Below, piece after piece: positions 47,911-48,292 of a DNA stretch of 48,292 nucleotides. The stretch is from JASJAR01 sp038530285 (lineage in GTDB: Bacteria > Pseudomonadota > Alphaproteobacteria > Rhodobacterales > Rhodobacteraceae), in assembly GCA_038530285.1 (NCBI GenBank), contig JBCBCY010000025.1:1-48292 (forward strand), given 5' to 3'. Positions within the stretch are counted from its first letter, which is position 1. Each line of letters begins with the position of its first letter. The translations under genes and the position numbers were made by a program. The notes beneath the pieces were generated by a model. The model ran no database searches and was not told where the DNA came from. It was given only the letters and a program-made list of their open reading frames with translations.

Positions 47911-48292
47911 TTACGCCTCCTGGAATGTCAGCCCACCAGGGCAGCTCGATGTACCAATCCCACCAGAACACCCATTGGTCGAACCAAACGGTGCCGGAGA
48001 TCACGATGCAGACGGCCGACCAGAACCCGGCGTTGAGCGCCAGTAGCAGGCCCAGCCGGTGGATCCCGAGGGGCCCGATCGAATAGCCGATGAAGTCGCG
48101 GAAAAACGTGTCTTCATGTTCGGGCTGGCGCATTTCCTTGCCCTTTTCAGGGTTGGCCGCTGACAAGATCAACGAACCGTGAAGGGCCAGCGCGAGCGTC
48201 GTCGTGAAGAAGAACGTGATCGCGATCATATGGGCGGGATTGTAGTGGAAATTGCCGTAAAGGTAGCCGGTGTAGCTGACCCAATCGAGGTG
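47903..48292 (-). CDS. pufL: Photosynthetic reaction centre L subunit, C-terminal part (continues from the window start)
   Basis: This is the last third of PufL, entering from base 1 across the circular join. Bases 48216-48292 repeat 1-77 and must be counted once. The frame contains HMIAITFFFTTTLALALHGS with the iron/quinone-side helix, GFFRDFIGYS-like residues after ANPEKGKEMR, and ends ELPWWADIPGGVNG at TAG 47905-47903. It overlaps pufM by eight bases. Confidence 0.97.
   Translation of the reverse strand, partial: HLDWVSYTGYLYGNFHYNPAHMIAITFFFTTTLALALHGSLILSAANPEKGKEMRQPEHEDTFFRDFIGYSIGPLGIHRLGLLLALNAGFWSAVCIVISGTVWFDQWVFWWDWYIELPWWADIPGGVNG
48216..48292. repeat. Terminal direct repeat, copy 2 (circular contig overlap)
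   Basis: Identical over all 77 bases to positions 1-77. See copy 1 for the interpretation as the overlap of a closed 48,215-bp circle. Confidence 0.95.

Noticed and set aside
1..48292. tRNA, rRNA or CRISPR arrays
   Set aside because: No cloverleaf-like or regularly spaced repeat arrays were noticed; coding density leaves almost no room for them.

Overview
The window is almost certainly one complete circular plasmid of about 48,215 bp. Its first 77 bases (1-77) are repeated exactly as its last 77 (48216-48292), and pufL runs across the join without a frame break. About 91% of the circle is a full photosynthesis gene cluster (PGC) of the purple bacterial type. The remainder is a small plasmid replication/partition module and a toxin-antitoxin pair. 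GC-rich coding sequence, the gene order (crtEF-bchCXYZ-pufQBALMX; bchFNBHLM-lhaA-puhABC-acsF-puhE-hemA), spheroidene-type carotenoid genes and a DnaA-like plasmid initiator point to a Rhodobacterales (Roseobacter/Rhodobacter group) alphaproteobacterium. The genus cannot be told from the sequence. The only Mg-protoporphyrin cyclase is the oxygen-dependent AcsF, and bchE, bchJ and LH2 (puc) genes are absent. This fits an aerobic anoxygenic phototroph with an RC-LH1-PufX core.

Layout around the circle. (1) Minus strand, across the origin: bchC-bchX-small ORF-bchY-bchZ-pufQ-pufB-pufA-pufL-pufM-pufX, then hairpins and an intrinsic terminator, then dxs. (2) 6.7-18.7 kb: crtF/crtE (minus), crtD/crtC (plus), tspO/crtB/crtI (minus), crtA-bchI-bchD-bchO (plus). 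(3) 18.7-22.2 kb: parB/parA (minus), a 415-bp intergenic region with iteron-like repeats (candidate origin), and a divergent DnaA-like rep gene (plus). (4) 22.2-37.5 kb: one minus-strand superoperon bchF-bchN-bchB-bchH-bchL-bchM-lhaA-puhA-puhB-puhC-small gene-acsF-puhE-hemA. (5) 37.8-44.0 kb, plus: ppaA-ppsR-bchG-orf428-bchP-idi. (6) 44.0-44.6 kb: parDE toxin-antitoxin (plus), tail-to-tail with dxs.

The genes form a nearly self-contained phototrophy package. Dxs and Idi supply isoprenoids and HemA supplies 5-aminolevulinate. Bch enzymes make bacteriochlorophyll a and Crt enzymes make spheroidene/spheroidenone. puf/puh and their assembly factors (LhaA, Orf428, PuhB, PuhC, PuhE) build the photosystem. 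PpsR and PpaA regulate it. Nine perfect and one near-perfect TGT-N12-ACA PpsR/CrtJ-type operators lie in the divergent control regions (bchC, crtE/crtD, crtI/crtA, bchF/ppaA, bchG), so repressor and targets travel together. Larger photosynthesis plasmids are known in the Roseobacter group. What stands out here is the small size, a backbone reduced to rep, parA, parB and parDE with no visible mobilisation or unrelated cargo, and an addiction module inside the PGC circle.

Oddities: crtC has no ATG/GTG/TTG at its expected start; ppsR probably starts at CTG; a 45-codon ORF is coupled between bchX and bchY; a GC-rich palindrome lies in frame in bchB; the crtI/crtB junction carries a small tandem duplication; degenerate repeats lie between rep and hemA.
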